Positions 36,338 through 45,222 are shown, counted from the stretch's first letter. The stretch: DNA of 64,000 nt from a bacterium ADurb.Bin243 (GCA_002069765.1 MWBZ01000002.1:62001-126000), one strand, 5' to 3'. A program made the numbers and translations. The notes: generated by a model not told the origin, from the letters alone.

Positions 36338-36772
36338 TTATTTAATTTCTATTTTTTTAACTTCTTTCGGCTTTTCGTGTTTCGGTATGCTTACGTTTAA
36401 AACGCCGTCGGTATATTCTGCCGATATTTCTTCGGGTTTTACGTCGTCGGGAATTTCGATGCTTCTAGCGAATGTGCCGTATTTGCGTTCGCTGTAATAA
36501 TAATTGTTTTCTTTAACTTCTTTTTTGTTTTCCACTTTGCCCGATATTTTTAAGAGACCGTCTTCGAGCTGGATGTTGATATCTTCTTTTTTTATTCCGG
36601 GAAGCTCGGCGCAAATATTCCATTTGTCGTTATGTTCGACGATTTCGATTCCGGGAGTGAAATCCGCGTTTTCTTTGAAATCTTTCATGAAATCGTCGCT
36701 CAGGAAATTTTTAAATGTGTTACGAACACCCATCAACTCGCTTAAAGGATTTGTCCATTTGATAACTTTCAT
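36338..36772 (-). CDS. hsp20: small heat shock protein (Hsp20/alpha-crystallin)
   Basis: 144 residues. ATP-independent chaperone that holds unfolding proteins. The alpha-crystallin domain covers about residues 35-135: FTPGIEIVEHNDKWNICAELPGIKKEDINIQLEDGLLKISGKV, and closes with YTDGVLNVSIPK, whose G-V-L motif is the family hallmark; a final IEI follows, as in other members where such a motif docks onto neighbouring chains. Start ATG 36772 is 8 nt from AAGGAGG; an earlier ATG six bases upstream is too close. It has a long purine-rich leader and a sigma54-type promoter instead of an obvious heat-shock sigma or CIRCE element. Confidence 0.95.
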   Translation of the reverse strand: MKVIKWTNPLSELMGVRNTFKNFLSDDFMKDFKENADFTPGIEIVEHNDKWNICAELPGIKKEDINIQLEDGLLKISGKVENKKEVKENNYYYSERKYGTFARSIEIPDDVKPEEISAEYTDGVLNVSIPKHEKPKEVKKIEIK

Positions 36773-36902
36773 AACCATTCCTCCTTATCTCCTTTTGTTT
36801 TTACTTAATCCGTACTTTAAAATTTTAATTTACTTTACTTTATTTTGGTTTTACTTTTACCTTTGTTCGTGTCTTGCCTTTTTTATTTTCACAAACTTTA
36901 AA

Positions 36903-36919
36903 AGCAATATGCGTGCCAA
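36903..36919 (-). promoter_or_regulatory. sigma54 (-24/-12) promoter of hsp20
   Basis: On the minus strand TTGGCACGCATATTGCT (36919-36903). GG (36917-36916) and GC (36905-36904) are separated by exactly 10 bp, and it matches the TGGCACG-N4-TTGCW consensus at every fixed position. The start would be about 36892, giving a 120-nt leader. A 9-bp inverted repeat (ATAAAACAC 36924-36932, GTGTTTTAT 36962-36970) lies just upstream. The whole 36773-37184 spacer otherwise contains only AT-rich DNA and the promoter of the next gene. Confidence 0.75.
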
Positions 36920-37072
36920 AGTTATAAAACACATTATTGACTGGTGATTTCAAGAAAAATCGTGTTTTATGACTATGGCTTTTACCTTTAAATTTATGAT
37001 AAATTCCACAATCGCTACTGTTGAAAAATTCCCCGCTGGTTAATTAATACCGGCAATTTTAAGCCGTTTTCC

Positions 37073-37101
37073 TTGACATTTATTTTTATTTTTAATATAA
37101 T
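37073..37101 (+). promoter_or_regulatory. consensus sigma70 promoter of the second C11 protease gene
   Basis: TTGACA (37073-37078), 17 bp, TATAAT (37096-37101): a perfect match to consensus hexamers and spacing. Confidence 0.9.
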
Positions 37102-37184
37102 TAAATAACTATAAAAATAAGCGTCGTCTTACGATGTGTTTTGTTTTTGACTATTTTTTAATATATACAGGGGGAGAATCGAGT

Positions 37185-39977
37185 ATGAAAAAAATCTACA
37201 ATTTTTTAAAATCTGGCATTTTTCCTTTCGCCTTTCTTTTAATTACGGCTGTATTTTTAATGCCGGCGGCAATAAATTCCGTTTCGGCGCAGGCTCAGCC
37301 TTCGCCGGCGGTTCTAGCGGAGTGGACGATTTTATCATACTTGTCCGCCGACAACGATCTCGAAAAAAACGCTTTGTTTGATATAAACGAAATGGAAGCT
37401 GCCGGCCCGTCTTCCAACATAAACTATATAGTTCAGCTCGACCGTCCGCAGTTCGGCTATAATGACGGCGTTAATTCATGGGGCGAAGCCGTCAGAATTA
37501 AAATACATCAAGACAGCGACCGCGTCAAAATAACTTCCCCGGTAGTAATGAAACTCGGGCCGAACGTCAATAGCGGCGACCCGAAAACACTTTCAGATTT
37601 TATAGAATGGGGCGTTAAAGCTTATCCGGCCAAAAGATATATGCTTGTTTTATGGAGCCATGGTTCCGGCTGGAAAACTATCCCTTACGACCAGATATCC
37701 CGTTCGCTGGATTCCACGGCGGGAAGAAACGTTAAAAACGTTAGAAACGCATACCTCGCGGGCCTTTCTAATAAACCGGGCCACTACTATAACAGCCTCT
37801 CAGATAATAAAAACGCTTCTTTTGCAAGGACGCTTTCGCAGCCGGCCGGTTCCGCTAAAAAAATAAAGACGGGCAGAGGATTCATAAATTTCGACGAAAC
37901 AGACTGGAACCGTTCCATTTCATACGACGATTCTTCGCGCAGTTCGATTACGCTTAACGATCTGGGCGCTGCGATACGCCGCGGCGCCTCAAACGCCGGG
38001 CTCAACGGCGGCTTCGACATTATATGGTTCGACGCTTGCCTTATGGATATGGTGGAAGTGGCCTTCGAACTCGAGGGCGCGGCCAAATATATGGTGGCCT
38101 CTCAGGAAGTTACGCCGGATTTCGGCTGGAACCATATTAAAATGGTCAACGCCATTAATAAATATTATAACGTGCCAAGCCGTGAAATGGCAAAGCTTAT
38201 AGTCAATAAATTCGTCGAATCTTATCGCGCGGCCAAAAATTCCCCTGTTTCACGCGACGATGAAAACGAATTTCTCCCGGTTACCATGAGCGCCCTGGAT
38301 TTATCGCGCGTAGCTCCGGCTGCCGCAGCCATTACCGAATTCGCGCAGGCGGCGTCGAACCCGGTTTACATACCCGCGGTAAAAGACGCCCTTCAGTCGG
38401 TCCAGCGTTTTGATGATGCCGATTATATAGATTTCATGCACTTTATAGAATTGCTCGGCAATAAAATACTGACTTCGGAATTTGCAGACGCCTCGGCCGC
38501 GCTCAAAGCAAGGCTCAAAGAGCTCGTGCTTCTTTCAAAAACCAACAGCCCCAACTTCAGAAACGCCCGCGGCGTATCCGTATATTTTCCCATGAGCGAA
38601 TATAGCGGGCAGTATGATTCGTTAAAATTTTCGGCCGAATGCGACTGGAAAAAATTTATAAAAACTTTTCATTTCCCCCAAAATTCAGAAGTGCTGGTTC
38701 ATATTTCATCGGCTATTTATAATTCCAACGGCGACGGCCGTCTTTCGCCCGATGAAAAATTCGAGTTCCGCTCAAAAATAACCAACGTCGGTTCGCGCGA
38801 AGCAAAAAACGCCAAATTTACTCTTAGCGTCCGCGCCGCCGGAGTGAAAATAACCTCAGATTCGTTCACGCTGCCTTCTATACCCGCCGGCGGAGAGGCC
38901 GAAGTTAAATTCGCGGCGTCGAGTTCGGGCCTTAAATTAGGCCAGAGCGTGGAGTTCGAGCTTTATTATTCCATTGCTTCAGCCGCCAGCGTTCTTATCG
39001 CCAGGGCGCCTTTTATAGTCCGCGCGCCTTTCGTCAAAACTTCGAATATACTTCTGGTGCAGGGCGCCGAAGAAATCGACGTGCGCCAGAAATACGCCGA
39101 CGCTTTCAATTCGCTTTCGCTTAAATTCGACGTCTGGTGCATCGCCGCCGACGGCCCGATATGCAATCAGCTGCTCGATAAATATAAAAATGGCGGAGTG
39201 GTTTTCAGGGCAGTTTCGGATTCGGCCGTGTCAAATAAGCTGAGCCGTTCCGAAGTCGAAGTCCTTCAGGCTTATCTTCAAAAGGGCGGCGCGCTTTGCA
39301 TAAGCGGCCAGGACGTGGGCGCCATGATAGGCGATACTCCTTTTTATAAAAATTACTTAAAATGCCGTTTCGGCGAAGACAGCGGCGGAACCGTCAATAT
39401 TTCCGGGCTGAGCGTATTCGAAGCGTCCTCTTTCAGCCTTAACGGTCCTGAGGCCCTGAACAATCAGCTTTTTATCGACGACATCATTCCGCTTGCGGGC
39501 GCAGAGGCTATTATGAAATATGATAATCAGAAAATCGCGGCCGTTTTAGTCAACGACGCTAAATACCGCGCTATGTATTTCGCTTTCGGCCTTGAAGCCG
39601 TCACCGGCGTGGCTAACCGCGCGGCTATAATCGCCAGGGCGATCGAGCTGCTGCCTTTTAAAGTCACCAGCGCGCTGGGAGCTCTTAAGGCCGATGCGGC
39701 CGCGAGCGACGCCGACAAAAATACCGACGCCGCGCTCAATAATATCGAGCTTACGGAAAAGAGTATTATAAACGATATAGGCGTTTCGAATTACGATTCA
39801 GCTTTTGAATTGTGCGTAAGCGTTTCTAAAACTCAGGCGGCCGAACGCGCGCCGTTCGTTCCCATGCTCAAGTCTATAAAATCCATGCTCAAGGCTAAAC
39901 TCGTACAGCAGCAGTTGCCGGAAGACGAATACGCTAAAATCAATCTTCTTATATCTAAAATAGACGAGCTTAATTAA
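37185..39977 (+). CDS. large secreted clostripain-family (C11) cysteine protease
   Basis: 930 residues from ATG 37185 behind GGGGGAG. Signal peptide at 1-37 (ending VSAQA). The C11 domain starts near residue 45 (EWTILSYLSADNDLEKNA); catalytic His159 lies in WSHGSGW and Cys285 in WFDACLMDM. The His-Cys distance is 126 residues versus 53 in the homologue at 1984, because of an insertion of unknown role that holds several basic residues and might include the maturation cleavage linker. After the protease comes an Ig-like/CARDB-type region (about 500-620: DKFEFRSKITNVGSREAKNAKFTLSV). A Rossmann-like segment (ILLVQGAEEIDVRQKYADAF, then GGALCISGQDVGAMI) and a helical tail follow. Co-occurrence of two C11 enzymes with strong promoters suggests extracellular proteolysis matters to this organism. 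Confidence 0.87.
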   Translation: MKKIYNFLKSGIFPFAFLLITAVFLMPAAINSVSAQAQPSPAVLAEWTILSYLSADNDLEKNALFDINEMEAAGPSSNINYIVQLDRPQFGYNDGVNSWGEAVRIKIHQDSDRVKITSPVVMKLGPNVNSGDPKTLSDFIEWGVKAYPAKRYMLVLWSHGSGWKTIPYDQISRSLDSTAGRNVKNVRNAYLAGLSNKPGHYYNSLSDNKNASFARTLSQPAGSAKKIKTGRGFINFDETDWNRSISYDDSSRSSITLNDLGAAIRRGASNAGLNGGFDIIWFDACLMDMVEVAFELEGAAKYMVASQEVTPDFGWNHIKMVNAINKYYNVPSREMAKLIVNKFVESYRAAKNSPVSRDDENEFLPVTMSALDLSRVAPAAAAITEFAQAASNPVYIPAVKDALQSVQRFDDADYIDFMHFIELLGNKILTSEFADASAALKARLKELVLLSKTNSPNFRNARGVSVYFPMSEYSGQYDSLKFSAECDWKKFIKTFHFPQNSEVLVHISSAIYNSNGDGRLSPDEKFEFRSKITNVGSREAKNAKFTLSVRAAGVKITSDSFTLPSIPAGGEAEVKFAASSSGLKLGQSVEFELYYSIASAASVLIARAPFIVRAPFVKTSNILLVQGAEEIDVRQKYADAFNSLSLKFDVWCIAADGPICNQLLDKYKNGGVVFRAVSDSAVSNKLSRSEVEVLQAYLQKGGALCISGQDVGAMIGDTPFYKNYLKCRFGEDSGGTVNISGLSVFEASSFSLNGPEALNNQLFIDDIIPLAGAEAIMKYDNQKIAAVLVNDAKYRAMYFAFGLEAVTGVANRAAIIARAIELLPFKVTSALGALKADAAASDADKNTDAALNNIELTEKSIINDIGVSNYDSAFELCVSVSKTQAAERAPFVPMLKSIKSMLKAKLVQQQLPEDEYAKINLLISKIDELN

Positions 39978-39992
39978 GGCGCGCGGCTTTTC

Positions 39993-40184
39993 TTACATGC
40001 CGCGCTTGATTATAATTTCTACTTTGTTAAATTCGCTTTCGCAGGGCACCTGCTTGAGCGCCGACAGCATTCCGTAAATAGTGCGCGCTATCATTTTTTC
40101 CGAAAAGTCGTTTAAAGGTATATTTCTGTCGTTTACCGCCACTTCTACGTCGAAAAGGCAGTCGTTATTCTCGTTCTTACTCAT
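39993..40184 (-). CDS. small hypothetical protein coupled to mobB
   Basis: 63 residues. ATG 40184 follows GGTGA and lies inside the last codons of mobB, so translation is probably coupled. An N-terminal acidic end is followed by beta-like stretches (CLFDVEVAVNDRNIPL and NKVEIIIKR) around a helix (SEKMIARTIYGMLSALKQV). No family recognised. It may be a MobB partner or a molybdenum-cofactor accessory, but only context supports that. Confidence 0.6.
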   Translation of the reverse strand: MSKNENNDCLFDVEVAVNDRNIPLNDFSEKMIARTIYGMLSALKQVPCESEFNKVEIIIKRGM

Positions 40185-40722
40185 TCGCTTCACCTCTGTT
40201 ATTTATTTGCGGCAGGTTGAAATGCCGCAGTATGAATTCCGCGACGCTTTCCGCATCGTTTAAATCGAGGACCGGCGCTTTTAACTTGAACTCGTAGCCC
40301 GGCGAATCGGTCGCATAGGCTATGAGGTTATCGCCCGGCCCTGCGATCGCGGCGTCGTAATGAGACGGCCTGAAAACTTCTATTTTGGGTTTATTTCCCT
40401 TTTTATATCCGTCGGTGATTATAATATCGGAATTATCGAAATAACGGGCCAATTCGTCTATGGAAAGTTCCGAATCCAGCTTTGAAAAAAAAGACATTTT
40501 ATTCGGCGAAGAAATTATCGTCTGCCGCGCGCCCGCCAGTTGATGGCGCCACGAATCTTTGCCGCGGATATCGGATTCGTAGTCGTGGTAATGGTGTTTT
40601 ATGGTGCCGATTTTGTACCCTCTGGCATTAAAGACCGGCAGCATTTTTTCTATAAGGGTAGTTTTGCCGACGTTCGATTTTCCGATTATGGATATAATAA
40701 ATTTCATGGAATTATTTATCAT
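40177..40722 (-). CDS. mobB: molybdopterin-guanine dinucleotide biosynthesis protein MobB
   Basis: 181 residues. GTP-binding protein that assists MobA in making the guanine dinucleotide form of molybdenum cofactor. The P-loop GKSNVGKTTL is at about residues 14-23, followed by the MobB signature IGTIKHHYHDYESDIRGKDSWRHQLAGA and IIITDGYKKGNKPKIEVFR. No MobA, moa or moe genes and no molybdoenzyme are in the window, so partners lie elsewhere. The start overlaps the stop of the upstream TPR gene by 11 nt; an alternative start at codon 6 is possible. Confidence 0.92.
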   Translation of the reverse strand: MINNSMKFIISIIGKSNVGKTTLIEKMLPVFNARGYKIGTIKHHYHDYESDIRGKDSWRHQLAGARQTIISSPNKMSFFSKLDSELSIDELARYFDNSDIIITDGYKKGNKPKIEVFRPSHYDAAIAGPGDNLIAYATDSPGYEFKLKAPVLDLNDAESVAEFILRHFNLPQINNRGEANE

Positions 40723-41842
40723 TTTGTTTTTTTTCTTCCAGTTTTTTTATCTCGTTAGAACATGCGGTGAAAGCCGGTTTTAAAGCGAGCGCCCTGCGGT
40801 AATAGGTTTCGGCGGCCTTTATATCAGACGCGAGCCTGTGATAATTGGCTATGTTATAATAAATATACCTGAGGCGCGCATCGGAACGTTTAACGCAAAA
40901 GTCCGTCAGTTTTTCGGCCAGTTCTATAAATTCCTTTTTTTTCCCGAGCTCGTAGAGCATGACGGCTTTATTTACGGCGGCGTTTACGAAAATTTCGGAG
41001 GTGTCGACATTTTGGGCCTCTTTAACGGCTTTGTCCAGCAATGCGTCGAAAAAGAAACCGGCGCGGCTGTGATCGCCTGCCGTGTAATAATGATAAGCCG
41101 CCGCGTAAAGATAATTGAGGTATTTGTCCTCGCTGGAAACCAGGTCCATGCCCGTAGCCAGATAAGTTTTAAGTTCAGGCGTCTTGCGGACCGTTGCGAT
41201 AAATTCTTCGTAGCGTTTTATTTCTGAAAGTATGGCGGCTAATTCCATGTTTTTAAAATCGAAAGATTTAATTAAAAAGCCGTTTTTAAGATAGTTGTCA
41301 TAAACGCCTTTATCGAGCTGCGAGAAGCTTTCGTTTTTTGTGATTATAAAATCCAGGCTGTGCGTTATTTCGTATAAATCGGAAGCCGATTTTATTTTTT
41401 CTATAAGGGCGTTTTTTTCTTCGCCGTCGATATTCATAGCCGAAACATAAGCCAGCATTTCTTTTTTTGGAAAATCAAAGAAGATTTTCACCGCGAGCGG
41501 CTTTGAATGAGTTTCTTTATCGAAGTGAAGCGGGAATTTAAAGGACGCGGATTCGCCCTTTTTAAGGTTGAAATGAACGGGAGCAAGGGGCGCGAGCGGC
41601 TTTGCGGCATCGGTTAAAACGCATTCGGCCCGGCCCGTTATATCGAAAAGAAGGGATTTTAATTCGCATGAAACGTTGGCTATCGCTCCGAACTCGAGCG
41701 CGTTGTTGAACCCTGCCCGCGATTCGAACCAGTCTGGAATTTTAGGCGCCGGAGGCGTCGCCGAAGCCGGAGCCGTAATGAAAAAAAATAGCAGCGCAAA
41801 ACATGCGGCCGCCGATAAAAATTTTATTAAGCTGGTTTTCAT
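40712..41842 (-). CDS. exported TPR-containing protein
   Basis: 376 residues. Signal peptide about 1-29 (ending ASATP). Residues 45-130 are beta-rich (NVSCELKSLLFDITGRAEC, then LKKGESASFKFPLHF), a domain I cannot name. The rest is helical with TPR-like units, the clearest near the end: YIYYNIANYHRLASDIKAAETYYRRALALKPAF. It lies between the thioredoxin-like gene and mobB on the same strand with short spacings. Confidence 0.65.
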   Translation of the reverse strand: MKTSLIKFLSAAACFALLFFFITAPASATPPAPKIPDWFESRAGFNNALEFGAIANVSCELKSLLFDITGRAECVLTDAAKPLAPLAPVHFNLKKGESASFKFPLHFDKETHSKPLAVKIFFDFPKKEMLAYVSAMNIDGEEKNALIEKIKSASDLYEITHSLDFIITKNESFSQLDKGVYDNYLKNGFLIKSFDFKNMELAAILSEIKRYEEFIATVRKTPELKTYLATGMDLVSSEDKYLNYLYAAAYHYYTAGDHSRAGFFFDALLDKAVKEAQNVDTSEIFVNAAVNKAVMLYELGKKKEFIELAEKLTDFCVKRSDARLRYIYYNIANYHRLASDIKAAETYYRRALALKPAFTACSNEIKKLEEKKQNDK

Positions 41843-41861
41843 CAGTTAACGCCCTTCACTT

Positions 41862-42374
41862 TTATTTAGATGGTTCAAGGATATTTTTCATTATTTTTTC
41901 GAATTCTTCGCTGGTTTTAAATCCGAGGTGCCGCTCGATTTCCGTTCCGTCGCTTTTTAAAAAAATGACGCACGGAAATTCTTTGATTTTGAATCTGGAA
42001 GAGAAGTTTTCGTCTTCTTCCGGGTTGGCCTTAACGCATACGAACGAATCGCTTAACTTTATAATTTTTTTGTCGGCGAAGGTTTCTCGTTCCATTTTTT
42101 TGCACCAGCCGCACCATTCGGCGTAAACGAAAACAGCCAGCGGCTTTTTAGCTTCTCTGGCGGTGGCCAGCGATTCTCCCAGCGCGCCCGACCACTTAAT
42201 TTTATCCTCGTCGTTTTTCGAAGCTTTTGAAGCATTTTGCTTATTTTCGGCCGAAGCCGTGATTTCGGATGTGGCGTTATCTGCGGCTGCTGCGCCGCCC
42301 GAAGACTGCGCGTGAGAAGCGGCGGCCGACAATAAAATAGCGAGGGCGCAAACCGTAATTACTTTTAATTTCAT
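41862..42374 (-). CDS. exported thioredoxin-fold protein (WCGWC)
   Basis: 170 residues from ATG 42374, 7 nt after GGAGGT. Signal peptide about 1-22 (ASHAQ), then a Ala/Asn/Lys linker, then a thioredoxin fold: KKPLAVFVYAEWCGWCKKMERETFADKKII, later EFPCVIFLKSDG with the cis-Pro replaced by the FPC arrangement. The active CxxC is Cys-Gly-Trp-Cys, typical of the thioredoxin_7 and DsbD-gamma-like exported family. It probably reduces or isomerises disulfides of exported proteins. Confidence 0.85.
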   Translation of the reverse strand: MKLKVITVCALAILLSAAASHAQSSGGAAAADNATSEITASAENKQNASKASKNDEDKIKWSGALGESLATAREAKKPLAVFVYAEWCGWCKKMERETFADKKIIKLSDSFVCVKANPEEDENFSSRFKIKEFPCVIFLKSDGTEIERHLGFKTSEEFEKIMKNILEPSK

Positions 42375-42401
42375 AACATTACCTCCTGTCATGACCGTTA
42401 A

Positions 42402-42430
42402 AATATACCATATTAATATTTAAAAATCAA
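42402..42430 (-). promoter_or_regulatory. promoter of the thioredoxin-TPR-mobB operon
   Basis: On the minus strand TTGATT (42430-42425), 17 bp, TATATT (42407-42402). Confidence 0.65.
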
Positions 42431-42554
42431 CTGTCTTGTGTTATTAGTCTTTGATTTTTACACCGTTACGCATAATTATAAAGACGCATTAATCGTTCCA
42501 ATGACCGTTAAAAGATTTAAGGCGCTAAAAAACCTGCATTTTAATAAATTTTTA

Positions 42555-42583
42555 TTGCTACTTTTTGGAAAAAATAGTAAAAT
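42555..42583 (+). promoter_or_regulatory. promoter of corA
   Basis: TTGCTA (42555-42560), 17 bp, TAAAAT (42578-42583). The leader to the ATG at 42663 is about 73 nt and shows no clear ribosome site. Confidence 0.65.
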
Positions 42584-42662
42584 AACCAGTGAAAATTTAT
42601 AACCGTGATAAATAATTATTATTTAAACGCCAGCGTAAAAATTATCGAGTTTATTTTTTTGC

Positions 42663-43709
42663 ATGTTAAAAGCTTATTCTTACGATATAAAAAAAGCGTC
42701 ATATAAAACCATGGATTCTGTTAAAGCCGAAGACAACCTGCTCGGCAATGCCGAATGCATCAACTGGATAGATCTGTGCGAGCCAAACGAGCAGGATTAT
42801 AAAATTCTGGAGGCCATGAATAATTTTCATCCTCTTACTATCGAGGATTGCCGGCATTTTTCCATGTTTCCAAAGATGGACGAGTATGAAGATTACATAT
42901 TTCTGGTTTTTCACGATATCAGTATCGACGCGCTCGATTTTCTAGATAAGATCAACGGCAACGATAAATTCGAACTGATAAAAAAAAATTATAACGGCGA
43001 TTTTGATGTCTTTGGAATAAAGACGTTCGAAGTCGATCTTTTTATAACTAAAAATACCGTCGTTACGGTACACCAGGGCCCGGTAAAGGCTATAAGCCGC
43101 GTCATGGAGAATATTTCCAAAGGAAAAGATTATTTTAAACGCGGCCGCGATTTTATCGTTCACGAAATATTAGACGGCCTTATAGATCAATATCTCGAAG
43201 TAGCTTACGTCTGGGACGAGCTTATAGAAATACTCGAAGAAGAAGTCGTCAACGAGTCGGTAAAGGGGATTTCCGAAAAAATACTCACGCTCAAACGAAA
43301 TCATCTTATGCTCAGGCGCACGATCACTCACGAAAAGGACATACTTGCCAAAATGATGCGCGGCGGCGCGAGCCTCGGCGTGAATAAGCGCGCCATGGCA
43401 TATCTTCAGGACCTTCACGATCACATAAGCCGCCTTCAGGATAACATCGAAATAAACCGTGAAATGCTGGCGACCATATTCGAAGCTTATCTTTCGAGCG
43501 TTTCGAATAAAATGAATAAAGCTATGGTCAAGCTCAGCGTTATAGCCACTATTTTTATGCCGCTTACATTTATAGCGGGTGTTTACGGAATGAATTTCAA
43601 ATACCTGCCCGAAGTGGACTGGCAGTACGGATATCTATACGTTTGGGTGCTGTTCGTAATAGTTTCGCTGATAAGTTTCAAATATTTCCATAAACATGAA
43701 ATGATATAA
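42663..43709 (+). CDS. corA: CorA-family magnesium/cobalt transporter
   Basis: 348 residues. Pentameric divalent-cation channel of the inner membrane. An N-terminal cytoplasmic domain is followed by a long stalk helix (about 190-285) and two C-terminal membrane helices. The pore signature YGMNF lies after the first (IFMPLTFIAGVYGMNFKYLPE). The loop between helices is acidic (PEVDW). The C-terminus ends FKYFHKHEMI, with the basic residues common in CorA. No ribosome site is visible before the ATG. Confidence 0.95.
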   Translation: MLKAYSYDIKKASYKTMDSVKAEDNLLGNAECINWIDLCEPNEQDYKILEAMNNFHPLTIEDCRHFSMFPKMDEYEDYIFLVFHDISIDALDFLDKINGNDKFELIKKNYNGDFDVFGIKTFEVDLFITKNTVVTVHQGPVKAISRVMENISKGKDYFKRGRDFIVHEILDGLIDQYLEVAYVWDELIEILEEEVVNESVKGISEKILTLKRNHLMLRRTITHEKDILAKMMRGGASLGVNKRAMAYLQDLHDHISRLQDNIEINREMLATIFEAYLSSVSNKMNKAMVKLSVIATIFMPLTFIAGVYGMNFKYLPEVDWQYGYLYVWVLFVIVSLISFKYFHKHEMI

Positions 43710-43745
43710 ATCGTTAAGCTTTTATAAAATATTATTATAAAGTTC

Positions 43746-43774
43746 TTGCATTAATAGCAATTTTATGATATAAT
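43746..43774 (+). promoter_or_regulatory. promoter of rpmB
   Basis: TTGCAT (43746-43751), 17 bp, TATAAT (43769-43774) with an upstream TGA making it an extended -10. Confidence 0.8.
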
Positions 43775-43851
43775 TATTTGATTTTAAGTTCAATGCATAT
43801 TTTATAATATATAAAACATAAGTAAAATAAAGATTTATCAGGAGGTTTATC

Positions 43852-44043
43852 ATGAGACAGTGTGAAGTATGCGGGAAAGGCCCTTCTATAGGCCATAAAG
43901 TTTCCCACTCTAACATCAAAACCAAACGCAGATGGCTGCCTAATCTTCAGACCGCGCGCGTCGTAATAAACGGCACGGCTACGAGAATAAAAGCCTGCAC
44001 CGGCTGCCTTAGCAAAATCAAACAGCAGTCGCACGTCAGATAA
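43852..44043 (+). CDS. rpmB: 50S ribosomal protein bL28
   Basis: 63 residues. Structural protein of the large ribosomal subunit. The zinc-binding form: CEVC near the start and CTGC near the end provide four cysteines. The middle ([20 protein letters not shown]) is the conserved bL28 block. It stands alone with its own promoter, AGGAGG ribosome site and terminator. Confidence 0.96.
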   Translation: MRQCEVCGKGPSIGHKVSHSNIKTKRRWLPNLQTARVVINGTATRIKACTGCLSKIKQQSHVR

Positions 44044-44085
44044 TTTTTGACGAAACCTTAATTAACCGGTATGGCCGTTTTATAT

Positions 44086-44119
44086 AAAAGAAGCTCCGTA
44101 ATGCGGAGCTTCTTTTTTT
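44086..44119. terminator. bidirectional terminator between rpmB and the STAS-TPR gene
   Basis: AAAAGAAGCTCCG (44086-44098) / CGGAGCTTCTTTT (44104-44116), TAATG loop, T-runs on both strands. Confidence 0.9.
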
Positions 44120-44187
44120 ATATATAACGCTTTTTATTTTTCTTTATTATTGAAACGGCGGCGGGTTTTAAGAGCTTTCCGGCTGCG

Positions 44188-45222
44188 TTAAAGTATTTTT
44201 TCGAGGAAATAAGAATTGGGAAAGTTTTCCCTGGTGACACGGTTTAAAAGTTCGCGTGTTTCACTGACTTCCTTTGCGTCGAGCGAGATGGAGCAAATAG
44301 CCTGAAGGTGCTTTATCGCGAGGTCTTTTTCGCGCCGCTTGATGTATATGGTGGATAGCGCGCGATGCACGTCTAAGTAGTTTGGGTTGATTTCGATCGC
44401 GCGGTTAAGCGAATCTATCGCCTGTTCGTGGTTTTGTTTTTTAAGGTAAGACATTCCGAGCCGGTAGTGAAGATCTGCGTATTTAGGGTAGATTTCGATG
44501 ACGTTGCGGTATCGCGCTATGGCTTCGTCGAGCATATTGGAATCGTCGTAGCAGATGGCGAGCCAGGTAAGGGCTTCAAGGTCGTCCGGCTTGGCGTCGA
44601 GGGTTTTTTTGAATTTGATTATAGCTTCTTCGTTTTCGCCCATCTTCAAAAGTATCTGGCCGCAGACGTTGAGGGCTTCTATATAGTTCGCGTTGATTTC
44701 GAGCGCCTTTTTGACTTCTGCGAGCGCTTCTACCAGAAGGCCGTTACGCAGAAATATCCTCGAAAGGTTCAGGTAGGCGTCCGGGTATTCGGGCTGCCTG
44801 GAGAGCACCTGCTGCCAGCGGTAAGCCGCCGAAGCGGCGTTGGATTTGAAATCGGCCGACGCTTCCTCTACCGTTTCAAAAACGCTTATGAAAGTGTCCA
44901 GATTGAGTATTTTTTTAATTATTCGTTCGCAGAAAGGCGACAGCGCGGAAAGCTTGAGATCGCCGCCGAAGCGTATCGTTTCTTTAAGAGAGGAAACGAT
45001 GAAACCGATACCGAAAGAATCTATATATGAAACGCCCGACATGTCGACGATAATATTGTATTTATGGTTGGATATGACCTTTGAAACGGCGTCGTAGGCC
45101 TGCGGCGTGTTAAAGACCGAAAGCTCGCCGCTTAAACTGATAACGACGGCTTCGTTTTTGGCGATCGTTTTAACTTCGAGCTTTGACTGGCTTGATTTTT
45201 GATTTTTTTCTGAAACGCCCAT
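44188..45222 (-). CDS. STAS (anti-sigma factor antagonist) domain fused to TPR repeats
   Basis: 344 residues. Residues about 15-125 form a STAS domain: AVVISLSGELSVFNTPQAYDAV, then IIVDMSGVSYIDSFGIGFIVSSLKE, where the Ser in YIDSFG sits at the usual phosphorylation site of SpoIIAA-type proteins. Five to six TPR units fill residues 130-320 (EYPDAYLNLSRIFLRNGLLVEALAEVKKAL and so on). It may switch partners by Ser phosphorylation and recruit them through the TPR array (inference). No anti-sigma kinase or sigma factor is nearby. The start has GGTGG just upstream. It lies 125 nt downstream of pnp. Confidence 0.82.
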   Translation of the reverse strand: MGVSEKNQKSSQSKLEVKTIAKNEAVVISLSGELSVFNTPQAYDAVSKVISNHKYNIIVDMSGVSYIDSFGIGFIVSSLKETIRFGGDLKLSALSPFCERIIKKILNLDTFISVFETVEEASADFKSNAASAAYRWQQVLSRQPEYPDAYLNLSRIFLRNGLLVEALAEVKKALEINANYIEALNVCGQILLKMGENEEAIIKFKKTLDAKPDDLEALTWLAICYDDSNMLDEAIARYRNVIEIYPKYADLHYRLGMSYLKKQNHEQAIDSLNRAIEINPNYLDVHRALSTIYIKRREKDLAIKHLQAICSISLDAKEVSETRELLNRVTRENFPNSYFLEKIL

